Source: Oceanobacter sp.
GTDB taxonomy: Bacteria; Pseudomonadota; Gammaproteobacteria; Pseudomonadales; Oceanobacteraceae
Length of the DNA: 64,000 bases
Direction of reading: 5' to 3'
Assembly (NCBI GenBank): GCA_002733645.1
Contig: NVWL01000002.1
Location: 1-64,000 of the forward strand
Position numbers and translations under genes: made by a program. Positions within the stretch are counted from its first letter, which is position 1. Every line of letters starts with the position of its first letter. A model generated the notes under the pieces. That model did not search any database and was not told where the DNA came from. It worked only from the letters and a program-made list of their open reading frames with translations. Below are positions 9,894 through 19,940 of the stretch, one piece after another.

Positions 9894-11105
9894 ATGCAAT
9901 TTTTCTCTTATTTCTCAAAAAACACATTCAAAGTAATTTCATTGGGGCTATTTGGTATTGCAGTTGGTCTACTTGCGAGTTGTGGTGCTGATGACACTAA
10001 AAAAGCTGACTCTGTTGAGGTCGTTGAGATTGTCGAAGCGCCTGAGCTAGATGCTTCCGAACCAGATATTCCAACAGATATCCCTGAAATAGATACCCCT
10101 GAAACAGACACCTCAGATGTTTTAGCTGCAGCGGCATTACCAGAGATTAATACGGCTTTAGCCACCGCAACACCAGCCGGTGTTTGGATGATTTTGGCCG
10201 ATGAAGCATCGACACTGCCTAATTCTGAGGATTCCATGAATCCGTTTATTTTCGAAAAACACAATCGCGAGTTGGTGGTGATCGCTGATAACGGTGACGG
10301 TATTTTTACTATGAGTCGTTGCGATACTACTTGGCGTGATGATTACTCTCTGAGGGCCACCGACACAGGGTATACCGCGACTTCGTCTGAAACGTCAGTG
10401 ACAGATGGCTCTGGTGTTACTTACACCACAGCAACCAATGTCGAGGTGGTTTACGGCAGTGATAACCAAACACTGACGGCAACTGGCAGCAAAGTAACTA
10501 CACCAGTCGGTGAGGATTTAACGCTCACGGTGGAAGGCGTTAAACTCAGCGACAGTACTGATTTTTCATCGGTGTCTGGGTTTATGACCCAAGCCACTCT
10601 TAAGTATATCAATTTAGGGAATGGCGATGCCGACCCTGCTGGATCATCACAAACGACCGATGAACTGGTGGTTGAGTGCCTTGGTATTTCGAATGGTATA
10701 AAAACAACCGAATCAACCGACGACGTATGGCAGCTAGACCAAGCCTATTACACTGCGTTTATTGATGATGGAAATGCCGATACCACGGATCAAATTCAAT
10801 ACTACCGTTTAAATCAAAACACCAATGGTGAGGTGACTCGTTCACTAGGTGCTGTCATTGATGCAGATGGAGTATTTACTATGTACGTTCATGCGTGCAA
10901 TGAGACGAATACAGACTGTTTAGCCGGAGCTGAGTGGACGGAAACCATCACCAGCAGTGAAACCGGCGTCGGCTTTGATATCAATTTTAAGGTTATCGAA
11001 AACACCTATGTGGTGAATCCCTTGGCGTTGACGCCCTTTACAGCCTTCTTGTGGCCACATGATGGGGACTATATGAACGCAGAAATTTCGGTACTGAAAA
11101 ACTGA
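9894..11105 (+). CDS. Uncharacterised lipoprotein, paralog of 18645-19688
   Basis: Lipobox GLLASC; body shares SMNPF, RCD.{1}TWRDDY, KVTTPVGE, NPLALTP.TAFLWPHDGD with the second copy. Confidence 0.8.
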   Translation: MQFFSYFSKNTFKVISLGLFGIAVGLLASCGADDTKKADSVEVVEIVEAPELDASEPDIPTDIPEIDTPETDTSDVLAAAALPEINTALATATPAGVWMILADEASTLPNSEDSMNPFIFEKHNRELVVIADNGDGIFTMSRCDTTWRDDYSLRATDTGYTATSSETSVTDGSGVTYTTATNVEVVYGSDNQTLTATGSKVTTPVGEDLTLTVEGVKLSDSTDFSSVSGFMTQATLKYINLGNGDADPAGSSQTTDELVVECLGISNGIKTTESTDDVWQLDQAYYTAFIDDGNADTTDQIQYYRLNQNTNGEVTRSLGAVIDADGVFTMYVHACNETNTDCLAGAEWTETITSSETGVGFDINFKVIENTYVVNPLALTPFTAFLWPHDGDYMNAEISVLKN

Positions 11106-11186
11106 TGATGCTCGCTTTAGTCGACAGCACTCAAGGTGCTCGTGGGTACAGTTTGTTCTATGAGGGAGTGATAAAACTTACAGATC

Positions 11187-11209
11187 TAAATGATAATTAG
11201 TTGCAATTA
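11187..11209. promoter_or_regulatory. Candidate Fur box upstream of TonB receptor
   Basis: TAAATGATAATTAGTTGCAATTA; contains AATGATAAT core of the Fur consensus. Confidence 0.45.
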
Positions 11210-11255
11210 AGAATGATTCCATAAATAATGCCGCCTATCGCAGTAGAGGTGGCTT

Positions 11256-13463
11256 ATGTTTTTACGCAAACAAAAAAAACAATTCCGTTTATCTTCTAAG
11301 CAGGCTTTTGCACTTCAATTTGGTGCATTGAGTGGTTTGTTTGTTTTTTTGTTGTATTTCCCGCAAGTAGTTAAGGCGGCTGAATCTTCAGCGGAGCTTT
11401 TATCTAAACATTCCCAAACGTCAGAGTTCGACAACTCCCCGCTTTTTCTTGATGCCATGGTGATCACCGGCAGTAGGACATTAAAACCATTGGCAGATAC
11501 GCCAGTGCGAACCTTAGTGATGGATTCTGACAGCATCCAAAAATTACACAGCCGAGATATTCGTGATGCGTTACGAATGTTGCCGGGTGTTCAGCTGCGT
11601 GAAATCCATGGCAAAACTGGTGAAGAGGTCATGCTGCAAGGCTTTGATGGCAATCGAGTATTGATTTTGGTGGACGGCTTACCAGTCTCTGCAACTACGG
11701 CCTCCACCGTTGATACTTCACAATTATCAGCACTGGATATTGAACAAATTGAAGTGATTCCCGGCGCGGGTTCTGCATTGTATGGCAGTGCCGCGATGGG
11801 GGGCGTAATTAACATCGTCACCAAAAAGACGCCTAACCAGGCGGGTGGCCGAGTCTCTTTTCAGGCAGGTACGTTTGGTAGTGATCGTGAAATCAGTGAC
11901 GATTTTTTACCGCAACGTCATCTATTAGCGGCAGGCCATGTAAACGCAGGGGCAGTGAAATTAAGCGCCAGTGTTGATCGTCGGGAATCCTCTGAATTTG
12001 ATCTCGATTTTAATTCATATGCCACCAATGGCTATGACGGCACAAAAACGCAGTGGAAGCTGGGTGTTGAATCCGCCGATGACCACTCATTAATTGAAGG
12101 TGTTCAACGCCATACTTGGCAGTTGGATACCGAGTTGTATCAAGAAGATCTCGTTAATCGTCGTATTACCACGGCAGGCTACGCGGGAAAGAAAGAAGAA
12201 GACTTAAATAGGCATCGTTTTTCGTTCACCGGACAGTTAGGAATAAATACCACGTCATGGTCTTACGCTTTATTGCACGAAGGACAAGAAGACGACACCG
12301 CACAATTAAATGACGACGCCAGTATCTTAGTAGGCAACCTATGGCGTGAAACAGATTACGCGCAACAAAAGGCTATGTTGCAAGCGAATCAGCCGTTGTA
12401 CAAACAAGGGCAATACAATGTGGAGCTTACATCAGGTCTTGAGTTGTTCCACGAAGAAATTCAGCAAAATAAACGTGAAATAAAACTATCGAATGATGGT
12501 GCTGAATCAACTACAGCTACAGAACTTCCCTCCGGCGTTTTTCAAATCGACAACGGTGAATTATCGGACGCATCGCGATACAGCACCGAGGTATTTACAC
12601 AGTTATTAGCATCAAAAACGAATAGCAATGGCATCGCATTTGAATTATCTCCCGGTGCACGTTTGCAAGTGGACAGTGATTTTGGCTCATACCTCGCACC
12701 AGCGTTAGCCAGTCGACAGCGTTGGCCTTTGACCTTGGATGGTTGGGAGATTCAAACACGCCAGTCCATTTCTGCGGGTTATCGCGTTCCGAATTTAAAA
12801 GATCGTTATTACTTATTCGATCACAGCGTGAACGGCTATAAAGTGGAAGGCAACCCTGATCTTACGCCAGAAGCATCACGCAGTACGCAACTATCCATCG
12901 CCTTCACAAATAATAATGATTGGCATATTGAAGCCTCGTTATTTCATAACCGCATTTCTGATCTTATTGAAGCTGCCCACACGGGTGAATATGAAGATAA
13001 CGGACGCGTTGCAATTTATCGTTACACCAACATCAGTAATGCCCTAACGCGTGGCTACGAGCTCTCTTTGCAAAACGAACTGTTTACCGGGCTACGGCAG
13101 CGTGTGTCGTACAGCTACTTAGACGCTCGTAATCTCGATACTAATAAGCCATTAGAAAAACGCGCTGGTCAGCATATTAAAGGCTTTTGGACGTGGCAAG
13201 TGACCGATCTTTGGGACATTACCTTAACCGGTGAATTTCAAGCGGACTACGTAACCAATGTAGATGAAACCGGAAATGATCATAAAGAGTCACCGGATTT
13301 TGCCCGCTGGGATTTAAAAAGTGGCTATCAAATTACATCAGACGTTCTTGTGTTTGGTGGAATCAATAACCTGACAGACACCGTACGTGACCCGTCAGAC
13401 AGTAACGATGGACGACCGAGCGAAGGGCGATTCCCCTACGTTGGTATGGATATTCGATTTTAA
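11256..13463 (+). CDS. TonB-dependent outer-membrane receptor, probable heme/hemoprotein receptor
   Basis: Plug domain (MVITGSRTLKPLADTPVRT, GALYGSAAMGGVINIVTKK), C-terminal aromatic MDIRF; heme operon context. Confidence 0.88.
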   Translation: MFLRKQKKQFRLSSKQAFALQFGALSGLFVFLLYFPQVVKAAESSAELLSKHSQTSEFDNSPLFLDAMVITGSRTLKPLADTPVRTLVMDSDSIQKLHSRDIRDALRMLPGVQLREIHGKTGEEVMLQGFDGNRVLILVDGLPVSATTASTVDTSQLSALDIEQIEVIPGAGSALYGSAAMGGVINIVTKKTPNQAGGRVSFQAGTFGSDREISDDFLPQRHLLAAGHVNAGAVKLSASVDRRESSEFDLDFNSYATNGYDGTKTQWKLGVESADDHSLIEGVQRHTWQLDTELYQEDLVNRRITTAGYAGKKEEDLNRHRFSFTGQLGINTTSWSYALLHEGQEDDTAQLNDDASILVGNLWRETDYAQQKAMLQANQPLYKQGQYNVELTSGLELFHEEIQQNKREIKLSNDGAESTTATELPSGVFQIDNGELSDASRYSTEVFTQLLASKTNSNGIAFELSPGARLQVDSDFGSYLAPALASRQRWPLTLDGWEIQTRQSISAGYRVPNLKDRYYLFDHSVNGYKVEGNPDLTPEASRSTQLSIAFTNNNDWHIEASLFHNRISDLIEAAHTGEYEDNGRVAIYRYTNISNALTRGYELSLQNELFTGLRQRVSYSYLDARNLDTNKPLEKRAGQHIKGFWTWQVTDLWDITLTGEFQADYVTNVDETGNDHKESPDFARWDLKSGYQITSDVLVFGGINNLTDTVRDPSDSNDGRPSEGRFPYVGMDIRF

Positions 13464-13480
13464 TTAAGTGGAGAAAGACA

Positions 13481-14656
13481 ATGGCAACAACGAATAAACT
13501 GAATAAAATTACGCGTTTGAGTTTACTGGCATTCACTAGTATTGGCTTAGTCGCTTGTGGCGGCGATGACAATAACGACTCAACGGAGACGGTAGCTGAC
13601 GATATTATCGATACTAATCCCGTTTCTAATGTGGAAGAGACAACGTATCAAACACTGCAAGTTAATGCCGCAGATTATGACGAGTGGAAGTACATTAGTT
13701 TAGTTAATGGCTCTATTCTGGAATTAACCGACGAGGCTGCTTCAGCTTCAACGGACTGGCATCTTGCTTTACGACGTACCGCCGTAAAATTAAATGGTGG
13801 CGTGTCGGGGCCGGGCGCTGTTGCTGCTGCGGTAGCCGATGCGCAAACTGAATTTTATGACAGTGAGGGGGTTGCCAACACATCTGTATTTACTAACGCC
13901 GATGCGGATATTGAAGCAGAAGCATTGGATATTGATTACGACACTACAGTATTAACATTTATCTCAGAAAGCTACGAACCGGCAATGACAGACTGGTACG
14001 CTTACGATTTTACGACACATCAAATTTCAGCCGACACCAGCGTGGGCTATTTAATTCGTCATGCGGACAACGCAACCTACAGTAAGTTATTTATTGATGC
14101 CGTAAGTTATACCGACATTACTGTGCGTTACACCACTCAAGCCGCTGATACCACCCAGTTTGCTGACAGCGAAAATACCTTCTCTGCGAGCTTTGCTGAA
14201 GAGTCGACAGAGTTATGTCTTGATCTTGATGCCGGTGAATCAACAGCTTGCACAAATGATACGGTTTGGGATTTGCGTTACGAAGTTAACCTCAGCGCAC
14301 GTGCTATTAATATCTGGACCAATGGTGGTGTTTACGGAGCAGGTAATGGCGCGGTGTTTGGGCCGACTGACATTGAGACTGTAGAGGGCTACACCAGCGC
14401 CACTATTATAAATAATTACGATATTTCAACTCATTACACCGCAGATAGCAGCCTAGGTTTGTTTGCCGATAGTTCATGGTACGCCTACAACTTGTTGGGT
14501 GAGCATAAGCTGTGGCCCAACTTTCGTACTTACATTATCGATTTGGACAGCAACGACGACGCATCAACAAAAATTGCATTTCAAGTCAGCAATTATTACA
14601 GCTTAGGTGCTTCAGGCAGCCCTGAAATTCGTTTCCAAGAACTCAACGCTGAATAA
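13481..14656 (+). CDS. HmuY-like heme-binding lipoprotein
   Basis: Lipobox GLVACG; DWHLALRRTAVKLNGGVSGPG and WYAYNLLGEHKLWPN.RTYII as in HmuY-family proteins; between TonB receptor and hmuS. Confidence 0.75.
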   Translation: MATTNKLNKITRLSLLAFTSIGLVACGGDDNNDSTETVADDIIDTNPVSNVEETTYQTLQVNAADYDEWKYISLVNGSILELTDEAASASTDWHLALRRTAVKLNGGVSGPGAVAAAVADAQTEFYDSEGVANTSVFTNADADIEAEALDIDYDTTVLTFISESYEPAMTDWYAYDFTTHQISADTSVGYLIRHADNATYSKLFIDAVSYTDITVRYTTQAADTTQFADSENTFSASFAEESTELCLDLDAGESTACTNDTVWDLRYEVNLSARAINIWTNGGVYGAGNGAVFGPTDIETVEGYTSATIINNYDISTHYTADSSLGLFADSSWYAYNLLGEHKLWPNFRTYIIDLDSNDDASTKIAFQVSNYYSLGASGSPEIRFQELNAE

Positions 14657-14666
14657 GGAGATTGAC

Positions 14667-15737
14667 ATGAATCAAGCATATAAAGATTTATCAGAGCGCT
14701 GGGCGAGTTTGTTAAAAGAAAACCCAACATTGCGCATTCGAAATGCCGCCGAGATTCTAGGTGTCAGCGAAGCAGAGTTAGTGACTTTAAATCAGGTAGA
14801 AGGCAAACGTGTTATTCGTTTAAATTCAAATTTTAAAGCCTTACTTCCCGCCATTGAAGGCTTAGGCCCAGTCATGGCACTGACGCGAAATAATGCCATG
14901 GTGCATGAAAAAACCGGGCAGTATAAAGGGGTATCTGTTCATGGAAATATGGGCTTGGCGTTAGGTGTTATTGATTTACGAGTATTCTTTACCCGTTTTG
15001 AAACGGGGTTTGCAGTGACTGAAGAAACCGCACATGGCGTGCGCAATAGTTTGCAGTTTTTTGATGAATTCGGTGAGGCAGTGCATAAAATTTATGCGGT
15101 CGCCGATACGAATATGGACGCTTTTACCGCGCTTGTTGAAGAGTACAGAGCGGATGCGCAAATTGCGCCAGTCAGTGTGTCTCCAAAGCTGGAAAAAGAT
15201 TTACTGTCTATCCCGGAAGATTTAGATATTGATGGATTTGAGCAGGGCTGGAGTGAATTAAAAGACGTACATCACTTTCAAACATTAATGAAGAAGCACT
15301 TACTTACCCGAGTGCCTGCGTATCGTGCGGTTAAAGACGAATATGCTCAAGCGATTGATTGCTCTGCATTTGAAGTGGCACTCGAAGCCGCTCGCCGCAG
15401 TGAATTATCTATCATGTTATTTGTTGGTAGCCCTGGCGTTATTCAAATACATACAGGGCAGATACATAATTTAAAACGTACAGGCCCTTGGTTTAATGTG
15501 CTAGATAAAGGCTTTAACTTACACGCCGACACCACACAAATTGCCCATGCTTGGGTTGTAAGAAAACCAACCTCTGACGGCATCGTCACCTCGTTAGAAG
15601 TCTTTGACAAAAATGGCGAGCAGTTGGCTTTAATGTTTGGTGAGCGTCACAACGGCGAAACAGAGCAAGCGGCTTGGCGTGCATTAATTGCTGACCTAGA
15701 GGAGAAATACGCACTCGAAGAGGAAGCGGTGGTATGA
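14667..15737 (+). CDS. hmuS: Hemin-degrading/heme transport factor HmuS/HemS
   Basis: Duplicated HemS/ChuX fold (RIRNAAEILGVSEAELV; VFVGSPGVIQIHTGQIHNLKRTGPWFNVLD); ATG at 14667 after AAGGAG. Confidence 0.9.
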   Translation: MNQAYKDLSERWASLLKENPTLRIRNAAEILGVSEAELVTLNQVEGKRVIRLNSNFKALLPAIEGLGPVMALTRNNAMVHEKTGQYKGVSVHGNMGLALGVIDLRVFFTRFETGFAVTEETAHGVRNSLQFFDEFGEAVHKIYAVADTNMDAFTALVEEYRADAQIAPVSVSPKLEKDLLSIPEDLDIDGFEQGWSELKDVHHFQTLMKKHLLTRVPAYRAVKDEYAQAIDCSAFEVALEAARRSELSIMLFVGSPGVIQIHTGQIHNLKRTGPWFNVLDKGFNLHADTTQIAHAWVVRKPTSDGIVTSLEVFDKNGEQLALMFGERHNGETEQAAWRALIADLEEKYALEEEAVV

Positions 15738-16615
15738 CCTTTATTCTTCGCTCTCTATTTAGCTCGCTTATTGTGTTATGTCTGCTCGTTAGTAAAAGCA
15801 CAGTCGCGGAAATTGACGAAACTTCTCCGTCGGAACACGGCGGCATCATTAGTATTGATGGTGCCCTTACCGAGATTGTTTATGCCTTAGGGGCGCAAGA
15901 TCGTTTATTGGCGGTGGATACCACCAGTCGTTATCCGCAGGCGGCTACTGAATTACCGCAAGTAGGGTACATGCGTCAGCTTTCAGCAGAAGGCATTTTG
16001 TCTTTGCATCCTGAGCTGGTCATTGCAAGTAAAGAAGCAGGCCCTGAAATGGTCTTCGAGCAATTAATGGCCGCAGGAATTAAAGTGGTGCGCATTGATG
16101 CACCCAGTAGCCTTGAAGGTGTTTTGCTTAAAGTGAAGCAGGTAGCAGAAGTATTAGGCCTGGAAAATAATGGTGCGATTTTGACTGAAAAAATTCAGTC
16201 GGAAACGGAGGCGATACTCAGTGATATTGCTGGTGAAAAGTCTCCTAGCACTTTGTTCCTATTGGGGGCCTCTGGCCGAGGTTTGATGGCTGCAGGTCAA
16301 GATACCAAAGCGCAAGCGCTGATGGATATGTTGAATATTCAAAATGCTTTTGCTCACCAAGGCTATAAACCGGTCAGTGCTGAAGGTACGTTACTCGCCG
16401 CGCCTGAGGTGGTGCTGGTGGGACATACCGGGCCGGCTGATACGGTGAGCGTGAAGCAAACGTTGGCGATGACTCCTGCGAGTAATAACAATCAAATACA
16501 TGCAATTGATGTCGGTTTGGCTCTGGGTTTTGGTCCGCGAATCGCGGAAGCGTTAGCCATGCTAAAACCTTTGGTATATCCCGAGCAAGATATGTCTCAG
16601 GTCGCGGTAGAATAA
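15734..16615 (+). CDS. hmuT: Heme ABC transporter periplasmic binding protein
   Basis: IISIDGALTEIVYALGAQDRLLAVDTTSRYP; overlaps hmuS stop. Confidence 0.9.
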   Translation: MTFILRSLFSSLIVLCLLVSKSTVAEIDETSPSEHGGIISIDGALTEIVYALGAQDRLLAVDTTSRYPQAATELPQVGYMRQLSAEGILSLHPELVIASKEAGPEMVFEQLMAAGIKVVRIDAPSSLEGVLLKVKQVAEVLGLENNGAILTEKIQSETEAILSDIAGEKSPSTLFLLGASGRGLMAAGQDTKAQALMDMLNIQNAFAHQGYKPVSAEGTLLAAPEVVLVGHTGPADTVSVKQTLAMTPASNNNQIHAIDVGLALGFGPRIAEALAMLKPLVYPEQDMSQVAVE

Positions 16616-16618
16616 ATC

Positions 16619-17713
16619 ATGATGCCAGCGATGCAGACATCCCATACTCACAGTAATGATTCAGAAACCGTAGAGCGTGGCGAACCATCTTTTGTGAGGC
16701 TAACCAGTGCTCTTGTCGGATTGTTGATCGTGACGTTTGCTTTGGCGTTACTAACCGGCCCGATGTCTATCACTATCGGTGATGTTGTCACAGGCATAAG
16801 CCGCACACTTCAAGGGTTGGGGGTGGATGGCTCTGCTGATTGGGTTGTACAGGAATTACGATTGCCACGAGCTATATTAGCCGCCTTGGTTGGTGCTGGT
16901 CTAGCAGTGGCAGGGGCGGTTACTCAAGGAGTATTTCGCAACCCATTAGCAGACCCAGGCTTGATTGGTGTCGCCAGTGGCGCTGCGTTAGCGGCAGTGG
17001 CAGTGATTGTATTAAGTGCGAGTGTGTTGTCGGGTTGGAAAGCTCTAACCGGCCCATTTGCCTTACCGATTGCTGCTTTTTTTGGCGGTTTGCTTGTGAC
17101 TTTGGTGATTTATCGTCTGGGAACGATTGGCGGTAAAACACAAGTCGCCATTCTTTTACTTGCAGGCGTTGCAATTAATGTGTTGGCCGGCGCTGCAACG
17201 GGTGTACTCACTTACCTTGCGGACGATCAACAGTTACGGGACATGACCTTTTGGTCTATGGGTAGCCTTGCACATGGTCGTTGGCCTGAAATTACGGCGC
17301 TTTGCGTGTTTATTCTTCCTCCTCTGATTTTTATGCTGCGCTCGGCAAGAGTGCTTAATGCGTTACTTATGGGAGAACAAGTGGCGATGCACCTCGGTTT
17401 TAATGTGCAGTCATCCAAGCGGTGGTTATTAATTGGCGCGGCATTAATTGTTGGATCGAGTGTGGCCGTCACCGGCATGATTGGTTTTATTGGCTTGGTA
17501 GTACCGCATTTATTACGTTTGGTGGTGGGGGCAGATCATCGACAGCTATTGCCATTATCGGCACTGGCGGGAGCGAGTTTATTACTGGTCGCGGATACTT
17601 TAGCTCGTACTGTGATTGCCCCTGCGGATTTACCCGTAGGCTTAGTCATGGCATTAATTGGTGGGCCAGTTTTTTTGACCTTGTTGTTGCAACAAACAAA
17701 GAGGTGGCAGTGA
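16619..17713 (+). CDS. hmuU: Heme ABC transporter permease (FecCD family)
   Basis: LRLPRAILAALVGAGLAVAGAVTQGVFRNPLADPGLIGVASGA. Confidence 0.93.
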   Translation: MMPAMQTSHTHSNDSETVERGEPSFVRLTSALVGLLIVTFALALLTGPMSITIGDVVTGISRTLQGLGVDGSADWVVQELRLPRAILAALVGAGLAVAGAVTQGVFRNPLADPGLIGVASGAALAAVAVIVLSASVLSGWKALTGPFALPIAAFFGGLLVTLVIYRLGTIGGKTQVAILLLAGVAINVLAGAATGVLTYLADDQQLRDMTFWSMGSLAHGRWPEITALCVFILPPLIFMLRSARVLNALLMGEQVAMHLGFNVQSSKRWLLIGAALIVGSSVAVTGMIGFIGLVVPHLLRLVVGADHRQLLPLSALAGASLLLVADTLARTVIAPADLPVGLVMALIGGPVFLTLLLQQTKRWQ

Positions 17714-18489
17714 TGCTAAGAGCCAATAATTTAGTGGTTAGAGCAGGAAGAAAAACTTTACTTCACCCCACGTCTATTGCGCTTAAGGCGGGCGAATGCG
17801 TTGCCATATTGGGGCCAAACGGCGCGGGTAAATCAACCTTGTTAAGTTGCCTCTCGGGTGAAAGAGGATCAGAGGTTGGTCGTGTCTTTCTTGATGATGT
17901 GGCATTAGATGAATGGCGGGGGAGCGAGCGAGCACAACGTATTGCAGTTATGCCACAAAGCGTTGTTCTCGCGTTTCCCATGACGGTTTGGCAAGTGGTG
18001 GCACTGGGGCGAAGCCCGTTAGGTGATGAAACTCAAACAAGGCATTGGCAAAAAGAGGCAATGCAAAAAACTGGGGTGTGGGCATTACGAGATCGACTGT
18101 ATCCTAGCTTATCAGGCGGCGAACAACAGCGAGTTCAGCTGGCGCGAGTTTTAGTGCAAATATGGGAAGTGCTTACACATAGTGTTAACGATTCCGCGCC
18201 ACGTTATTTATTGCTGGATGAGTGTACATCTGCTCTCGACCCAGCCCATCAACACGCCATTATGGGCGTTGTTAGAGACTTTGCTCAGCAGGGGGTTGGT
18301 GTGTGTGCCGTGTTGCATGATATTAGCTTGGCGGCCTCATGGGCCGATCGTGTCGTAATAATGAAAGATGGTGCAATTTCAGCGCAAGGCTCTAGCAACA
18401 TTTTACGAGATGCGAGTGCCTTAGAAACGGCTTATGACCTGCCAACGCCGTTAGCGCGAGCTTATGCCGAGCAGAACAAAGTGTGGTAG
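17713..18489 (+). CDS. hmuV: Heme ABC transporter ATP-binding protein
   Basis: GPNGAGKSTLLSCLSGE, LSGGEQQRVQLARVL, LLLDECTSALDP; ATG overlaps hmuU stop (TGATG). The supplied ORF extends 5' to 17422. Confidence 0.92.
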   Translation: MLRANNLVVRAGRKTLLHPTSIALKAGECVAILGPNGAGKSTLLSCLSGERGSEVGRVFLDDVALDEWRGSERAQRIAVMPQSVVLAFPMTVWQVVALGRSPLGDETQTRHWQKEAMQKTGVWALRDRLYPSLSGGEQQRVQLARVLVQIWEVLTHSVNDSAPRYLLLDECTSALDPAHQHAIMGVVRDFAQQGVGVCAVLHDISLAASWADRVVIMKDGAISAQGSSNILRDASALETAYDLPTPLARAYAEQNKVW

Positions 18490-18644
18490 CACACTCTATG
18501 AGCGCCGATGACGTTAGTGGTGGCGTATATTGTCTTGTTGTGTGGGGCCAATAAGGCCATTGTTGTGCTTAAACGATAATAGACAGGCGTTTATCATGTA
18601 GAGTGATGGTCAGAAGATATGCAAATAACAATACGGAGATTCCC

Positions 18645-19688
18645 ATGTCAGATCTAATAAAACGTTGCCTGACTACTGGCGCAGCGGTTGCTCTTACGGT
18701 TCCACTCACTGGTTGTTTTCCTCAAGGGTTTAATGGCCTGCCATTTGTGAATAGCAGCTTAGACGAGACATCTCCGGAAGGTATTTGGATGTTGGTCACC
18801 ACTGAAAACACCACAGAGCCCAATGAAAGCGACAGCATGAACCCATTCGTTTACGAAGCTCAAAGTCGTGAAATGGTCGCAATCACCGCAAACGAAGAAG
18901 GTGTGTATGAAGTTACCCGTTGTGATTCGTCATGGAGAAACGATTATGTCATCGTCCCTACGGCCAATGGTTATGAGGCAACGTTAACAGAAGTCGGAAG
19001 CACAGACGAAACAGGCGTAACGCCGCAAACCCTGACTGATTTGACGGTGACTTACTCTAGTGATTTCCAATCTTTAGATGCAGTGGCAAGCCGTGTGACT
19101 ACACCGGTTGGTGAGTCAACCACACTGACTATTGAAGGTGTAAAAGTCAGTGATAGCGCAGACTTTAATAATTCTGACGAAGTGACATTCGGCTTTAACT
19201 TGGACTTCATCAACTTGGGGACGGCGGGTGTACAAGCGGAAGCGATCGCCGAATGTGTATCGATCGCACGTGGTGTTCAAACTACCGAACAAGAAGATGA
19301 CGTTTGGGAATTTACCCAAGACGTTTACACCTTCTTTGATGATCAAAATCGTCAGGTTCAGTACTACCGTTTCAATCAGAATATCGACAATGTTGTTACC
19401 AATAGCCTAGGCGCAACCATTAGTACTGACGCTACTTTCACCTTATATGTGAACAGTTGTACTGATACAGAAGTTGCTTGTAATGATGCTGCACAGTGGA
19501 TTGAAAGCAGTTCTAACTCAATTGCCGGTGTGAGCTTTGATATTGATTATCAAGTGGTTGATAACACCTACGTGATTAATCCATTGGCATTGACGCCTTG
19601 GACTGCGTTCTTGTGGCCACACGATGGTGATTTCATGCACGCGAATGTTTCAGCAACGATTGATCAGTATCAGCAGTTTGAAGATTGA
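18645..19688 (+). CDS. Uncharacterised lipoprotein, paralog of 9894-11105
   Basis: Lipobox VPLTGC; shared motifs with upstream paralog across full length. Confidence 0.8.
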   Translation: MSDLIKRCLTTGAAVALTVPLTGCFPQGFNGLPFVNSSLDETSPEGIWMLVTTENTTEPNESDSMNPFVYEAQSREMVAITANEEGVYEVTRCDSSWRNDYVIVPTANGYEATLTEVGSTDETGVTPQTLTDLTVTYSSDFQSLDAVASRVTTPVGESTTLTIEGVKVSDSADFNNSDEVTFGFNLDFINLGTAGVQAEAIAECVSIARGVQTTEQEDDVWEFTQDVYTFFDDQNRQVQYYRFNQNIDNVVTNSLGATISTDATFTLYVNSCTDTEVACNDAAQWIESSSNSIAGVSFDIDYQVVDNTYVINPLALTPWTAFLWPHDGDFMHANVSATIDQYQQFED

Positions 19689-19721
19689 GTTTAGAATAAG
19701 AGTAAGTACCTCTTAAGAGAA

Positions 19722-19748
19722 AAGCCCAGCAGATAGCTGGGCTTTTTT
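19722..19748 (+). terminator. Rho-independent terminator
   Basis: AGCCCAGC-agata-GCTGGGCT followed by T run. Confidence 0.85.
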
Positions 19749-19774
19749 GTTTAATTGCCTATGAATCGTGAATT

Positions 19775-19809
19775 GTTGGGTTACGCGCTACGCGCTAACC
19801 GCAACCTAC
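19775..19809 (+). repeat. REP-like palindromic element, copy 6
   Basis: GTTGGGTTACGCGCTACGCGCTAACCGCAACCTAC. Confidence 0.88.
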
Positions 19810-19889
19810 GAAGTCACCAATGGAGTCACTAGGGAGAAGACTCCCCCAATAAAGTAGACGTCTATCAAGCAATCAAACATTCATAAAAA

Positions 19890-19924
19890 GTAGGTTGGTG
19901 TTAGCGCGCTGCGCGTAACCCAAC
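19890..19924 (-). repeat. REP-like palindromic element, copy 7, inverted relative to copy 6
   Basis: GTAGGTTGGTGTTAGCGCGCTGCGCGTAACCCAAC. Confidence 0.88.
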
Positions 19925-19940
19925 AAACCAATCTCGATGT

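Noticed and set aside
9908-10264. 118-aa minus-strand ORF
   Set aside because: Antisense to the lipoprotein; low-complexity Ser/Ile/Gly repeats mirror the acidic linker on the plus strand
17422-17712. 5' extension of the hmuV ORF
   Set aside because: Overlaps hmuU in another frame; canonical start with TGATG coupling is at 17713
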